From positions 1-64,000 of the forward strand of contig MEHQ01003104.1 in NCBI GenBank assembly GCA_008828725.1: DNA of 64,000 nt. The letters run 5' to 3'. The notes under the pieces were generated by a model. The model was not told where the DNA came from. It ran no database searches and saw nothing but the letters and a program-made list of their open reading frames with translations. Shown here piece after piece: positions 9,455 through 19,914 of the stretch; the first letter of the stretch is position 1; each line of letters opens with the position of its first letter. Position numbers and translations under genes: made by a program. The DNA is from Saccharina japonica (lineage: Eukaryota > Sar > Phaeophyceae > Laminariales > Laminariaceae).

Positions 9455-9605
9455 GTCCCCCTCATACGGGATGTACATCCTACATGAGGACATATAAAAT
9501 CCGTAAGTACGCGCGATCGAAGTATTACACTCAGCTAGCAAAGATGAGCTTCGACGAAATCCTCGAGCTCACAGCTGTTGTTTTTTTAATTTTTTTTAAT
9601 ATGTA
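9455..9605 (+). repeat. U1 T-tailed repeat
   Basis: Shares about 140 bp with 12,784-12,930: GTCCCCCTCATACGGGATGT, ACATGAGGACATATAAA, GTAAGTACGCGCGATCGAAG, AAAGATGAGCTTCGACGAAA, TCCTCGAGCTCACAGCTG, then a T-rich tail. Short forms with only the last block plus T-run occur at 34,995, 37,290 and, inverted, at 23,655 and 62,520. The T-run abutting a constant end looks like the reversed A-tail of a retroposed RNA. Confidence 0.55.
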
Positions 9606-9944
9606 TATATATGTGTTGGAAAGAAAAAAAAGCAGGAAACATAGATAGGCCTGCACATAATCTTGTTGTGTATCTGACGAGAGATCTGACCGATCGAGTG
9701 TTTTGAGTCGCCGGGGGGTGAGTGTTCCAAGCCCACACCACCCTCTATGTAGTGTGCCGGTATGCGCCAGACAGCAACAACAATAACAACGGCACAATTT
9801 ATCGGCAAACCGGCACTATCTATATTATATATATATATTAAAAAAAAAAAAAAAAACAGCTATATATGTACTCCGCACAATGCCGCACACTGGTTATAAT
9901 CCCACATCTCTGCCAAAAGCAAATATGTCGGGAGGCAGGACTTT
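9606..9944. other. Unassigned, with TA tract and A-run
   Basis: Contains CAGACAGCAACAACAATAAC, a TA microsatellite at about 9,822-9,838 and an 18-A run at 9,839. No family match or frame of interest. Confidence 0.25.
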
Positions 9945-10090
9945 CAACCCTCGACAGACAGCAGGTTTTGCCTTGACATGCCGTGACGGGCACCAAACTA
10001 CTAGGTTTTAGCGTGGAACACTTCGGCCCTACACCCTTGACAGCCGCACGCAGCGCATGCATGTTTTGCCTTGCTTGGCGTGTGTCTTAC
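9945..10090 (+). repeat. U2 dispersed repeat
   Basis: Matches 36,537-36,655: TTGACATGCCGTGAC, GGGCACCAAACTACTAG, TTTTAGCGTGGAACAC, CCCTACACCCTTGACAGC, GCATGTTTTGCCTTGCTTG. Two copies only; nature unknown. Confidence 0.5.
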
Positions 10091-10303
10091 CAATGACATC
10101 TTTGCTGCCAAGCGGTCCATTTTTGCAGGCACTGCTGTTATAATAGCGGACAGCCGCCACTATTTCCAACCGGCACTACACAGGGACCACTATTATTACT
10201 ACTACTCCCTTTTGAATACATCTATCTTGGACGGAGGCTACGATAGAGGTGCGCCATATTTGTTCTCCCAGGATGGGTCGCTTGACGACCTCCATACCTG
10301 ACG

Positions 10304-10572
10304 AATGCTACGATAGAGATGCTGCACCATGTTTTTGCCTCATAAGGGTGGTCACTTTAGGAGCGTCATATACCTCACCCCGAGAACGATTTTTGCAAAA
10401 AAAAAAAAAAAGTGCTTCCCGATAAACAATACCATGGCGCTTGAGTTTCCACTGAAGCAATATGTATTGCAACACGCAAGGATGAAAGTCCGACGAATTT
10501 GGGTGAAGGTGAAGCCCGATCATCCAGAAAACACATTTCAGTCGAAAAGTCAAACCTCTCTCGTAGCACGCG
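10304..10572 (+). repeat. H1 element, intact ends, no insertion
   Basis: Shortest H1: TGCTACGATAGAGATGCTG at the left, GCCTCATAAGGGTGGTCAC, CCATGGCGCTTGAGTTTCC, GGATGAAAGTCCGACGAA, and CCTCTCTCGTAGCACG at the right. About 270 bp with short inverted ends. It serves as the empty reference for the H1 copies that carry M4, M5 or palindrome insertions. A partial extra end (GAGGCTACGATAGAGGTGCG) lies just upstream at 10,231. Confidence 0.6.
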
Positions 10573-10686
10573 TCACCTGCAGTAGTAGTCTAATAAACAC
10601 CGATTGGTTCATCTGGAGGGAAAATAAAAGCGGTATAATATGTACGTATACCCGATGTGAGCAGTCCCATGATCTAACAGGCATAT

Positions 10687-11026
10687 GTGAGGGTGTTACC
10701 TGCTGAGCTATATGGGTAAAAGATCGATCGATTACCCAGCCCAGGGTAATCCTTATAACACTCTCCCCCCCTCTGAACGGCGGGATATTGGGGACGTCGG
10801 TACCGTATACGGCCGTACGTTGACCTACCCGCTTCGTTTCAATACCTGGGGAACCAGGGAGACGTGTTTTTTAGGGACGCGCGCGCAAGCATATTCTATA
10901 AAAGAAACGTTCGAAGTGAGATTCGAACCCGTGTCCTCGACGACGTCAAATGTGAGGGTATTACCTGCTGAGCTATATGGGTAAAAGATCGATCGATTAC
11001 CCAGCCCAGGGTAATCCTTATAACAC
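10687..11026 (-). mobile_element. T1 element: two tRNA-like heads flanking a spacer
   Basis: A ~76-bp block occurs at both ends in the same orientation (10,687-10,762 and 10,951-11,026). Read on the minus strand it contains GGATTACCCTGGGCTGGG, GATCGATC and the A-box TAGCTCAGCAGG. The 5' block is followed at tRNA-like distance by the B-box GGGTTCGAATC, then a ~190-bp spacer with TCCCTGGTTCCCCAGG and GTACGGCCGTATACGGTACC. Terminal direct repeats in a tiny element recall TRIM retrotransposons; a dimer-like tRNA-SINE is the alternative. Confidence 0.6.
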
Positions 11027-11052
11027 ATACATACATACATACATACATACTA
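11024..11052 (+). repeat. (CATA)n microsatellite
   Basis: Seven or so ACAT units immediately after the T1 element. Confidence 0.85.
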
Positions 11053-11195
11053 TAAAGCACCAATACAATTATATGCACCAGTAGGTACGTAGGCTGTTGT
11101 TCAATTAGTTCGTTTACGTAGCGAAAGAGGGGAAATAATATGAAAACCGTTGCGCAAAACACCAATAAGAATGAAAGTCCGACGTTTATTTTGCG

Positions 11196-11283
11196 TTAAC
11201 CCCTTAAGCAACGGCCCTCCGTTTTTGGGGACAAACTACTTGGAATAAGTGTGGGATACGTTTTTCAGTTCTGCGTGGGTTAA
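11196..11283. mobile_element. M4 piggyBac-like MITE
   Basis: TTAA at both edges (11,196 and 11,280). Ends TTAACCCCTTAAGCAACGG and, inverted, TTAACCCACGCAGAACTG. The core TTTTTGGGGACAAACTACTT matches the other M4 copies. Confidence 0.6.
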
Positions 11284-11329
11284 GGTGAGCCCCCGAGATC
11301 AATTCAGGAAACGTTTGAGCCGAAAAGCG

Positions 11330-11535
11330 CTAGGAATCCGACGCAAGCCGACAAGGGAAGAAAGAGCTGAAACCTTCTCGCGATAAAAAAAATGCAAGGC
11401 AAGAGAACCGTAGTGGGGGAGGAGGGAGAGAAGAGCCTACGTACTTTTGTGACCCCGGATCTGAGTTACGACTAATAGGAAGGGTGAAGAAAATAAATGG
11501 GATGGACAAAAAAAACAACAACAAAAAGAAAAAAG
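11330..11535 (+). repeat. S1 SINE, 3' body
   Basis: From AATCCGACGCAAGCCGACAA through GAACCGTAGTGGGGGAGGAG to AAATGGGATGGAC and an A/CAA-rich tail. The head is absent. It is inserted between the two halves of H1. Confidence 0.7.
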
Positions 11536-11804
11536 GCGCGTACGTATATAGGTTGTTCAATTAATTCGTTTACGTAGCGAAAGAGGGGGGAAATAATACG
11601 AAAACTGTTGAGCAAAACACCAATAGGAATGAAAGGTGAGCCCCCCGAGATCAATCCAGAAAAAAATTCTGCCGAAAAGCGCTATCATTACCTCTATCGT
11701 AGCACGCAGCACGCGTCTCATCGTCATATTTTACTACAAAAAAAAAACATTTTCTCGCCGGAAAAAGGTCGTGACCGAAAAATTATTACCTGGTACAAAG
11801 AAAA

Positions 11805-12315
11805 GCGGGGACGAAATAGAAATAGACCCCCCCCCGCCGCAAACGCCCCCACGCCGCCGGAAGAAGATCGCCTTGACGAGAGCGAATAAGGTGATGATAA
11901 CAAGAAGAAGAAGAAGAAGAAGAAGAAGAAGAAGAGCGTTCGTTGTGAACCACGCGTGAAAAAAAAAAGGCCCACGGGCAGCAGAAGAAACCATCGACAA
12001 CAAAATGTACCTGTTATTTCTTCACAGGGAACCAGATTAACCATTTCTTTCATTATTTCCGGTAGATCCTCTGGAGAAACAAAAATAACAACAACAAAGC
12101 AACATACTGGTATATATATATCTGCAAGTAAGTGAAACTGCTTATTAATGTTGTGTGTTTTCCCATGAAACAAAAAAAAACATTGTTTCGTTTTTCCGAT
12201 ATTATTCATTGTATATACCCACATCGACATCCAGCAAACATATTTTTATGCCACATCCAGCAGTATCCGCACAGGTGTGCTGGTTCTTCATCCTCCTATA
12301 TTGTTTTCCGTCTTT
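11805..12315 (+). repeat. L1 composite repeat, long copy
   Basis: GAA microsatellite (11,906-11,937), GCGTTCGTTGTGAACCAC, a CACAGGGAACCAGA block, TTTCCGGTAGATCCTCTGG, AAGTGAAACTGCTTATTAAT, then CATCGACATCCAGCAAACA, CAGTATCCGCACAGGTG and GGTTCTTCATCCTCC. It carries no conserved frame. Confidence 0.5.
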
Positions 12316-12439
12316 CGCTAAATTAATTAATTACTAGTGGTACCCCGAACCATGCCAGGGCGGGGCCGGTATAATAGCGGACAAAAACAAAAATATCAAA
12401 TAATAACTGGGCCACGATTCACACCCTATACAAGGCAAT

Positions 12440-12725
12440 CCACTGATCACAGGTAAGTTGACACACGCAGTCAACCACGCGTACCAACCGACCCACCGAC
12501 ACCCACCCACCCACTCACGTACTCACCCACACCCACTCACTCACACCCACCCACCCACCCACAGACCACCCCCCACTCCCACGCCACTCACGTAGCTCAC
12601 CCAGCACCAAACTCACTCACTACCCACCGCAATACCAACGACACCGACGCACCCAACCCAACCACGTACTACGCACCAACCGATCGACATACGCACCAAC
12701 CGATCCACCCACCCACCCACCCACT
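12440..12725 (+). repeat. Degenerate CCCA/CTCA-rich satellite
   Basis: About 285 bp of C/A-rich sequence dominated by CACCCACC and CACTCA words without a stable period. TACGCACCAACCGATC occurs twice near 12,670. Strong strand asymmetry (almost no G). Non-coding. Confidence 0.7.
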
Positions 12726-12783
12726 ATCACAATACCGGTAGGTGAAGCAAGCAAACACGAGGGTTTCGCCCGTGGCTAATATA

Positions 12784-12955
12784 TGTTGTCCTCATACGGG
12801 ATATACATCTTGCATGCTGAGGACACATAACACCCGTAAGTACGCGCGATCGAAGTATCACACTCAGCTTGCAAATATGATGAGTTTCGGCGAAATCCTC
12901 GAGCTCACAGCTGTTGTTTTTTTTTTCAAGTATTTTTATAAATACATATATCGAG
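12784..12955 (+). repeat. U1 T-tailed repeat
   Basis: Second long U1 copy: GTCCTCATACGGGATATACA, CATGCTGAGGACACATAAC, GTACGCGCGATCGAAGTATC, ATGAGTTTCGGCGAAATCC, TCGAGCTCACAGCTGTTG and a T-run. GTCCTCA...TGAGGAC can pair as a short hairpin. Confidence 0.55.
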
Positions 12956-13303
12956 AGGTACCACTGCACTCTCTTCTTTGACTCTCTTGTGACCACATAC
13001 TGCGAGGCGCAGACGATTAAAACGGGGCAATCGTTTCATTGATTATCGCATGAAACATGAGAGCTATCGAGAACCAAGAATGAATTCGGACCAAATAAAT
13101 CCTCCCGCCGCATTTTCCAGAAAAAAAACAGCCTACTTATACATATATATACACAAAATTACCCCGCAAATCAGTTGATTCAAGTATTTACGGTTTCAAT
13201 TATATACATATATATATATATATATATTACACCGCAAACCACTTGATTTTTGTATGGTACACAACATAAAAACCACGGAACATAAATACCACCAAAACTC
13301 AAC

Positions 13304-13354
<51 letters not shown>

Positions 13355-13497
13355 TTTGTTCGATTGGCGGTTGTTGTTTTTTTTTTTCTGTGGTTCTAAA
13401 ATTGTGCCGCTGCGGGCGAATTACACACTTGGCCAGCATCATCACGGGAGCACGGACGGGATAGTTCGTAATTATCATCTCCCTAAGGAAGACGCAT
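12956..13497. other. Unassigned; TA and CAT microsatellites
   Basis: TA tract at about 13,201-13,227 and (CAT)n at 13,304-13,351; the His- and Met-rich frames there are repeat products. TATACAC/CCGCAAA.CA.TTGATT occurs twice (about 13,160 and 13,231). No gene seen. Confidence 0.4.
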
Positions 13498-13955
13498 GCT
13501 ACGATAGGGGTGCACCATGGTATGAACCCCTTTCGAGGGTGGTCACTTGAGGAGTCCCATTCCTCTATACCTGCAGTAGTCAAAACACTGATTTTGGAGG
13601 AAACGAAAAGTGCTCATCACCGTCCCTGATGAGCAGCAATCCCACGGTCTTTACAGGTCTTTAAGGGCCCGTTTTAACGAAGAAGAAAAAAATTCAATTT
13701 GGATTTTTTTTATTCAAATCCGCTTTTCATTGGTCAACACACGCACCAGCACCAAATATTAGGATCTTGGGGCATAAAAATTGGTGCTGGTGCGTGTGTT
13801 GACCAATGAAAAGCGGATTTGAATTTTTATTTTTCCGAATTGAATTTATTTTATACTCGTTAAGATGGGCCCTAAGGAGCCTTTAATAGCCTTTAATAGG
13901 TCATTCATAAACCGTTTCAGCCAAAATAAGGTATACCTTTTTCGTAACACGCGCC
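13498..13955 (+). repeat. H1 element carrying an M3 insertion
   Basis: Left end TGCTACGATAGGGGTGCACC (13,498), GAGGGTGGTCACTTGAGGAG, then an M3 MITE, then CCGTTTCAGCCAAAATAAGG and the diverged right end TTTTTCGTAACACGCG. The H1 interior is shortened here. Confidence 0.5.
13665..13873. mobile_element. M3 Harbinger-like MITE
   Basis: Cleanest M3 copy: AAGGGCCCGTTTTAACGAAG at the left and CTCGTTAAGATGGGCCCTAA at the right. Inner arms AATCCGCTTTTCATTGGTCA and CACACGCACCAGCACCAA are matched by the inverse on the right (TTGGTGCTGGTGCGTGTG), so about 95 bp per side can pair around a short loop. TTA/TAA flanks fit a 3-bp Harbinger target. Confidence 0.7.
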
Positions 13956-13974
13956 GGTACCAGGCAACGAGTAA

Positions 13975-14395
13975 AAGTGGGGGGGAGGGGGGAGGGAGGG
14001 TGAGGGAGGGCGAGGTGGGTGCACTCATGATCGTGCATGCCGTAGTCGTATGACCATAGACCCTCGCATCCTATATGCAAGGCCGGGGGGGGGTACTCAT
14101 TTGTTGCTCGCCTTAGTTGTTTGATCATTCTTTCGAGACGGAGAGGGGGGGGTACTTCGTATTCATGCATGGCCGTAGTCGTATGACCATAGACCCTCGC
14201 ATCCCTGCAATGCCGGGGACGGAGCACGTTGGTTTTTCACCAACTAGGCAGGCATTGTTTGCTTGCACCAAGCGCGAAGCGAAACGTGAGGGTATTGGGC
14301 GAGTCTCATGGAGGGTGGGCTGCATCCTGCTAAGAACCGCCTGTGAGGCGGACCTGCATATGGACGACACAGCCTCCAATGAATTGATTTAACTT
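13975..14395 (-). repeat. G1 repeats, two in series
   Basis: 13,975-14,075 is a GGGAGG-rich tract leading into CATGCCGTAGTCGTATGACC. 14,085 is a G run followed by TACTCATTTGTTGCTCGCC (second module); 14,145 is a G run followed by TACTTCGTATTCATGCATGG and the full first module to CCTGTGAGGCGGACCTGCAT. The G1 extension follows to about 14,440. Confidence 0.65.
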
Positions 14396-14700
14396 ATGGT
14401 GTGATTACTTCTAGGGACATCAATGGGTATTACTATGTATCTGTGGGGGGGGGGGNAGAAGGAGGCGGGGGGAGGGAGGGAGGGAGGAAGGGAGGGAGGG
14501 AAGGGGGCGTGGGGGATGGGGTGTACTCATTGTCGTGCATGGCCGTAGTCGTATGGCCATAGACCTTCGCATCCCCTATATACAATGCCGGAGGAGGAGG
14601 GCGGCGGGGAGAGGGGGGGGTACTCATTGGTTGCTCGCCTTAGTCGTTTGACCATTGACCACGCATCCCTTTCGAGACAGAGATGGAAGGGGAGGGGGGG
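14396..14700 (-). repeat. G1 copies in G-rich sequence, with assembly gap N
   Basis: G1 extension (CTAGGGACATCAATGGGTAT), a G run with a single N at 14,456, a GGGAGGGAGG tract, then GGGGTGTACTCATTGTCGTG with a short first module (to 14,585) and GGGGTACTCATTGGTTGCTC with the second module (to 14,690). The N within a G run marks sequence that could not be resolved. Confidence 0.6.
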
Positions 14701-16087
14701 GGGGGATGACAAATGGAAGAGAGCAGGGGGAATAAACACTCCGTCTGACTGGGGTTTCCACCCGTCCGCAGCGAGCGGCTGTCTACTGCTGCTGCTGCTG
14801 CTGCCGTGGTCGTTGTTGAGTCGATACCCGCATCATGATCAGACAAGCAGAAAAAAAAAAAACGATCTGAGGAGGAGGCGGATGAGGAGGAAGAGGATGA
14901 ATCTCTCTTATTTATTTTCGTGTTGTTATCCTACCCAACGCGCGCAGACACAGCCAGCCCTGCTCTTCTTCTCTGATCGCGCTTTGTTTTTTTCCCTTCT
15001 CTCTCTGCTGTCCCATAGCGGCGGATTGTTCTCACGTAAGTACGTACGTACTATCAATACGTGTTATTCAGCCGATCACTTCAACCAATCAAATGCCATC
15101 TTCGTTGTACACTCCCTCGTGCATGACGACTACTAGAGTAGAAGAGAGACACTTGGATGTTCCCTTTCATGATGCTGGCTCTCTTTTCTCTCTGCCCCTC
15201 TCTCTGCCTCAAGCGGACTACTATTGTTACTCGTTGTATGCACGTGCTGGTGGTATTCCTTGCTATTCCCACGAGAGGAGAACGCAAAGGACAAACTATG
15301 AAAGCACTCATATATATATATATATATATACCCCTGTAATATATATGTACCCCTGTATGTCATAATAGCTGAAGCTCTTGACTATGAACCATGCATACGC
15401 GTGCTAAAAATATTTGTTTTTTTTGTTTCACCCCCTGTCAAGAAAAATAGAATAATGTACGAGTACGAGTACACAAATACCGTACCACGGGTACCAGGCA
15501 TAGGACCACGGGTACCAGGCATATAACTCACCTAACTACTACTACTACGACCGACGCGAGGTTGTGTGTCCAAACTTTGTTTTTTTGTGAAAAACAAAGC
15601 GTAAAAAAATAGACAGAAAAAAGCCACAGCGACCCAGGACCACCAACCAGCTAGCAGAAAAGAGCTATATCTGCTACAACAAGCACGCGGCACCGAATAT
15701 ATTATCATCGACCAATCAGAGCCAGGGAAGCCGAGAATGGTCGTGTTTCTACTTGTAAGTGTTGGGGGGGGAGGGGGGGGGTAAGGATATAGAAGGAAGA
15801 AAAAACGACGACCATAACAATAGAAGTTTACAAAAAAAGCGTACGTACACACCTCTTCTAACAAAATAAAACACACACGCGAAACAAATGGTACGTAGTT
15901 GCATGCACAGCACGCCCACTACTGGAACAGCGTGCGCACCTCGCCTTTTTGCCCACCGCTGTGCGTGTACGATCCATGCAACTATAACCAAAACAAGCAA
16001 ATCGACCGAAAAACGACTGATAATAAAACAAGAAAGCAGGCATCAAACGAAAGCACTGCTTTTCCAAGGCTATGTTTTGTGGCGTAC
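14701..16087. other. Unassigned, with short microsatellites
   Basis: No repeat family or gene identified in nearly 1.4 kb. Visible details: CTG run at 14,788; a TA tract at 15,311; a double ACCACGGGTACCAGGCATA at 15,485 and 15,506; CTACTACTACTACGACCG at 15,535. Frames up to about 180 codons across 14.6-15.1 kb show no recognisable motif. Confidence 0.3.
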
Positions 16088-16700
16088 ATACCCCGGGGTA
16101 CTCGAGAACCTAACTTGGATGCTTTGGCCATACTCGGGTAGGTACCACGGTATATACCCCAAGAGATACTCGGGTAGGTACCACCGTATATACCCAAGAG
16201 TTATTAGGGTAGGTACCACGGTGTGCACCCCTACGTAGATATACTCGGGTAGTTACCGCGGTACCCCAACATATACCCGGGTAGGCACCGCGGTGCCCCA
16301 AGAGTTCCTAGGGTAGGTGCCACGGTGTACACCCCTAGGTATAGTCGGGCACGTATACGGCACCCCAAGAGATACCCGGGTAGACACCACGGTATATACC
16401 CCAAGAGATACTCGGGTAGGGGCTCAAGGTATAATCGAGCAGGTACCGCGGTACCCCAAGAGATAATCGGGTAGGTACCACGGTATATACCTATATCCCG
16501 AAGAGATACTCGGGTGGGTCCTACGGTATATACCCCAACAAACACTCGGGTGGGTACCACGGTATATACCTATACCCCGAGAGATACTCGGGTAGGTGCC
16601 ACGGTATGTATACACCCCAAGAGATACTCGGGGATACTCGGGTAGGTACCACGGTAACCCCCAAGAGTTTACCATACACTCCAAATACCCTACCTAATAC
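16088..16700 (+). repeat. ~39-bp minisatellite, about 15 units
   Basis: Imperfect tandem array of AAGAGATACTCGGGTAGGTA followed by CCACGGTATATACCCC. Most units are 36-42 bp, often a multiple of three, so the minus strand stays open in several frames with a recurring Tyr-Arg-Gly-Thr-Tyr-Pro-Ser reading. Frequent indels break each frame, which argues against coding. Each unit contains the near-palindrome GGTACCACGGTATATACC. Confidence 0.85.
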
Positions 16701-18530
16701 CCACCTAATACCCCCCTCGCTGCCATTCACTATCGTACACAGCGCTGCAACGAAGTAATGCATGAATGAATTGAATCAATAACAAGACGACGAAAAACAA
16801 AACAAAAAAATAGACGAACCCGACAAACTCTTCATGTTTCCCCCCCTCTTTTGTGTGTGTGGTGGTGGTGGTGGTGGTGGTGGGGGCTCTAAAAGCCAAA
16901 AGTCAACTACTACAGTAAAACTATCACGCAGCCTCAAAACGCAAAAAAAAAAAAAAAAAAAACACACGCAATATTGACACACGCAAACACGCAAGCATCA
17001 TACAACAAGGCCGCCGGTCCAGATAGGATCGATCGGCCATGACAGAAGGAGGGATTAGACGACGACCTTCCGAGGCAAGAGCTACTTCGCCGGTCCGTCT
17101 ACACTACCGTAGAGAAATATCACCACTCTGGCCAAAACTATAATGATCATTGGGGCATGCTTATCTGGCCACAAATGTGACCATCTTTTGGGTTATCATA
17201 CGTACGAAATTATAAGGAACGCTTGAGTATCCGTATGGATACTGAAACCGTTCTTACACTTTCGGACATAGTGGTCAAATGATGCGTATGTATGCATAAC
17301 AAAAAAAAAAAAAAAACCGAGTGCGGGGTCAGCCAATCTAGCAAAAAGTTCGAACGAAAAGCAATTAGAACCCCCCGCCCGTCTCTCTCTCTCTGTGTTC
17401 CATTCCTTACTGCTGATTAGGTCACAAAACCGCACCAGCAATAAAAGCAACACAATAATGGTTCTTACGTCTTGCGACTACTCTTATACCTGGCTGGTAA
17501 TGTATAGCCGACATTTTTTTTCTAGCTCTACAGTATAATAGTACTAAAAACTACGCAAACGCCGGGAGGAGAATAAGGCACTACGTAATTATAGAAAAAA
17601 ATAATCTGCCCGCCATACCAAGAAAAAAAAAACTAACGCCTGCTACGTACGTACTACTGCCGTGTGTCCGACTGCTGAGCGTATCGCTCCGAAACACACT
17701 CATGCCGCTTTTTCTTGTGGAAAACCCACAAAAAAATGCATAGCCCCCCCCCCGCCAGAAGCCTCCCCAACAATCTAATGCGCAAATGAGTACCGGCTTC
17801 TTGGTAAACGCGCAAAAAACACTAAAAAAAGTCACAAAACACACTCTCACTGACAGCCCCCCCTTTTTCCTTTCACATTTGTCAAGTCACCCGGAAAATA
17901 CGTGGAGGAGGAAAAGCGTCCGATCAGTACTCGTGTAAAAAATATCAAAAGTGGGTCTTGCCACAGCAAGATTTTGTCGATTTTTTTTGTTTGTTTTTAG
18001 CGCTCATGAAATTCAGAATCAATAAGCAAAAAAGAGAAGAAAAAAAATGAAAAAAAGAGGCTGCGGGCCTTTTTTTCCCTTTTTTTTCCCAATCGCGCCA
18101 GCTTTTACAACATCATAATGGCAAAAAGGGCTTTCCGGGCGCGCAACTCGGCAATGCTAAAGAGGCAACATCACGGCCGGACTCGTGATTCTGTTGAACC
18201 CAAAGCCGTTTCAGGTGTATTGTCTCATGTGTGCACGGGAGTTTTCCGCATACGACGTATTGGCGGGCGCTGCGTTTTCGTCGAAACTCGTGCAGATGGG
18301 GGGGGCGAAGAAATCTCTACTACCATATCGTACATACGTACCGGTAAATAGCTTTTTAGGCACAAAATAAAAGCCAAGAAAAAGGGGGGGGGGGGAATAA
18401 AAAGACCACGTATATACGCACGAACCGTCAAGAAGAAAAGTAAGAATCATTCGCGGGAGTGGCGTGAGTCGGGGAGTGGCTGGCGCGAGTAACCTGTTTG
18501 CTGCTAGGTATAACCTGCAATAACAAATGA
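16701..18530. other. Unassigned, low-complexity tracts only
   Basis: Nearly 1.8 kb with no dispersed family. GGT run at 16,861-16,881, A-runs at 16,943 and 17,300. A short GC-richer stretch at 18,118-18,300 opens with ATGGCAAAAAGGGCTTTC and reads 77 codons, basic at the start; I find no motif and would not call it a gene without transcripts. Confidence 0.3.
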
Positions 18531-18559
18531 TGCCACAACAAAAATTAAAGCGTTCATTT

Positions 18560-18718
18560 TGTCAATCAATCAATCAATCAATCGATCAATCAATCAATCA
18601 ATCAATCAATCAACCAATCGATCAATCAATCAAAATCAATCAAGGTCAAGATCAATCAAAATCAATTCATAAATCAATCAACCAATCAATCAACCAATCA
18701 ATCGATCGACCAATCGAG

Positions 18719-18752
<34 letters not shown>

Positions 18753-19133
18753 ATCGATCGATCAATCGATCAATCAATCAATCCATCAATCAATCAAAAT
18801 CAATAAATATCAAGACCAATCGAAATCAATAGATCATCAATCAACCAATCGATCGACCAATCGATCAATCAATCGATCAATCGATCAATCAATCGAAATC
18901 AATCAATATCAAGATCAATCAAAATCAATCGATCAATCAATCAACCAATCAATCAATCAATAAATCGATCAATATACCAATCAAATCCAATCAATAAAAG
19001 TCAATTAATCAGTCAAAATCAATAGATCAGTCAAAATCAATCAACCAACCAATTCATCAAAATCAATCAATCAATTAATAAAAATCAATCAATCAATCCA
19101 TCAATCAAAATCAATCAATCGACCAATCAATTC
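18560..19133 (+). repeat. (ATCA)n satellite, degenerate
   Basis: About 570 bp built almost only from ATCA with ATCG, ACCA and AAATC variants. A frame reading Ser-Ile-Asn-Gln repeats follows from the 4-bp period and is not a protein. ATCGATCG variants cluster at 18,700 and 18,750. Higher-order blocks (AATCAATATCAAGATCAATC) recur, pointing to expansion in steps. Confidence 0.9.
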
Positions 19134-19545
19134 AACGCGTTTGCCCCGCTAACGCTAATAAGGGCGACGTGTGTGTTTTTTGGTACTGCTTGATACGCAC
19201 AAGAAAAACACGCCTCGCTTAGTCCTATAGTATTGTCACAAAACAAAAATTATCAAAAAAAAATCTTCTCTCTTTTTTTTTCGCGCAGATATCAAACAAA
19301 ATCCTAAATCCTACCAGATATGTATACAGGAGAGCAACGACCTAGCATGCCCCTTCTCCTGGTAAAGGGAGAGAGAGAGAGAGAGAGAGCACGTACAAAA
19401 ATTCTACAAAAAATGTCGCACAAAACACTCTTACAACAAAGCGAAATAAGAGACTAACGAAGGAAAAGCCCTTGCTCCAAGCAAGAATGTAACGACGGCG
19501 ATGCGGAAACGAAAGTTGGGCGCAGGAGGGGGGGTGGGGAAGGGG
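19134..19545. other. Unassigned; GA microsatellite and G-rich tract
   Basis: GA run at 19,371-19,390 and a GGGGAGGGG tract at 19,527-19,558. No gene or family seen. Confidence 0.3.
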
Positions 19546-19891
19546 AGGGGGGGGGAGCGGGGGGCTCCTGATGTTTAGCGTGGACTTCCACCTTTTTTTC
19601 TGCTATAATATTGGGGTAACCAACGCTACCACTCGTCTCCAGCTACACACCGCACAAAACACCACACGCTAGCGTGTCTGTACAAATCTTATCATGTCGG
19701 AACTCGGAAGGAGACGACAAGGGGCAGTTCACCTCGAAGCACAACGTCCCCCAAACGCCCGATCGGGGCACAAGACGGAGTCTATTGAGACCATCTGGCT
19801 CTCTCAGACGAACTTAACCGTCACTCGAGCCAAGCCAAAGAGCCATGGCATAAAAAACATAACTAACTGTCCGCATCGCGGCAGACAAGAC
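19546..19891 (+). repeat. 346-bp inverted repeat, left arm
   Basis: Reverse complement of 21,634-21,979. Contains GGGGCTCCTGATGTTTAGCG, ACACGCTAGCGTGTCTGTAC (a perfect ACACGCTAGCGTGT palindrome) and an ATG at 19,694 opening a ~65-codon frame that is identical in both arms. Identity over the whole arm, apart from the edges, implies a recent duplication or an assembly effect. The frame (Met-Ser-Glu-Leu-Gly-Arg...) matches nothing I know. Confidence 0.8.
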
Positions 19892-19914
19892 TCCCCCCCT
19901 CCCCCCTCCCCCCA

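Larger units (their letters stand above)
11165..11710 (+). repeat. H1 right half, interrupted by M4 and S1
   Basis: GAATGAAAGTCCGACG at 11,169 is followed by M4, then GGTGAGCCCCCGAGATCAAT and CCGAAAAGCGCTAGGAATCC, then an S1 SINE. At 11,625 the block AGGAATGAAAGGTGAGCCCC and GAAAAGCGCTATCATT repeats and ends ACCTCTATCGTAGCACG. The order suggests M4 and S1 inserted into H1, followed by a partial duplication. The word GTTTACGTAGCGAAAGAGGGG also occurs twice (11,111 and 11,569). Confidence 0.45.

Noticed and set aside
10704-10990. tRNA gene
   Set aside because: A- and B-boxes are present in T1 at the right spacing, but D and anticodon stems do not pair and the block is repeated as part of an element; best seen as tRNA-derived.
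16088-16700. CRISPR-like or protein-coding repeat array
   Set aside because: Units vary in length with no constant repeat/unique spacer structure, and indels break each reading frame.
18527-18832. Protein of Ser-Ile-Asn-Gln repeats
   Set aside because: Direct result of the ATCA tetranucleotide array; the pattern drifts with the DNA repeat.
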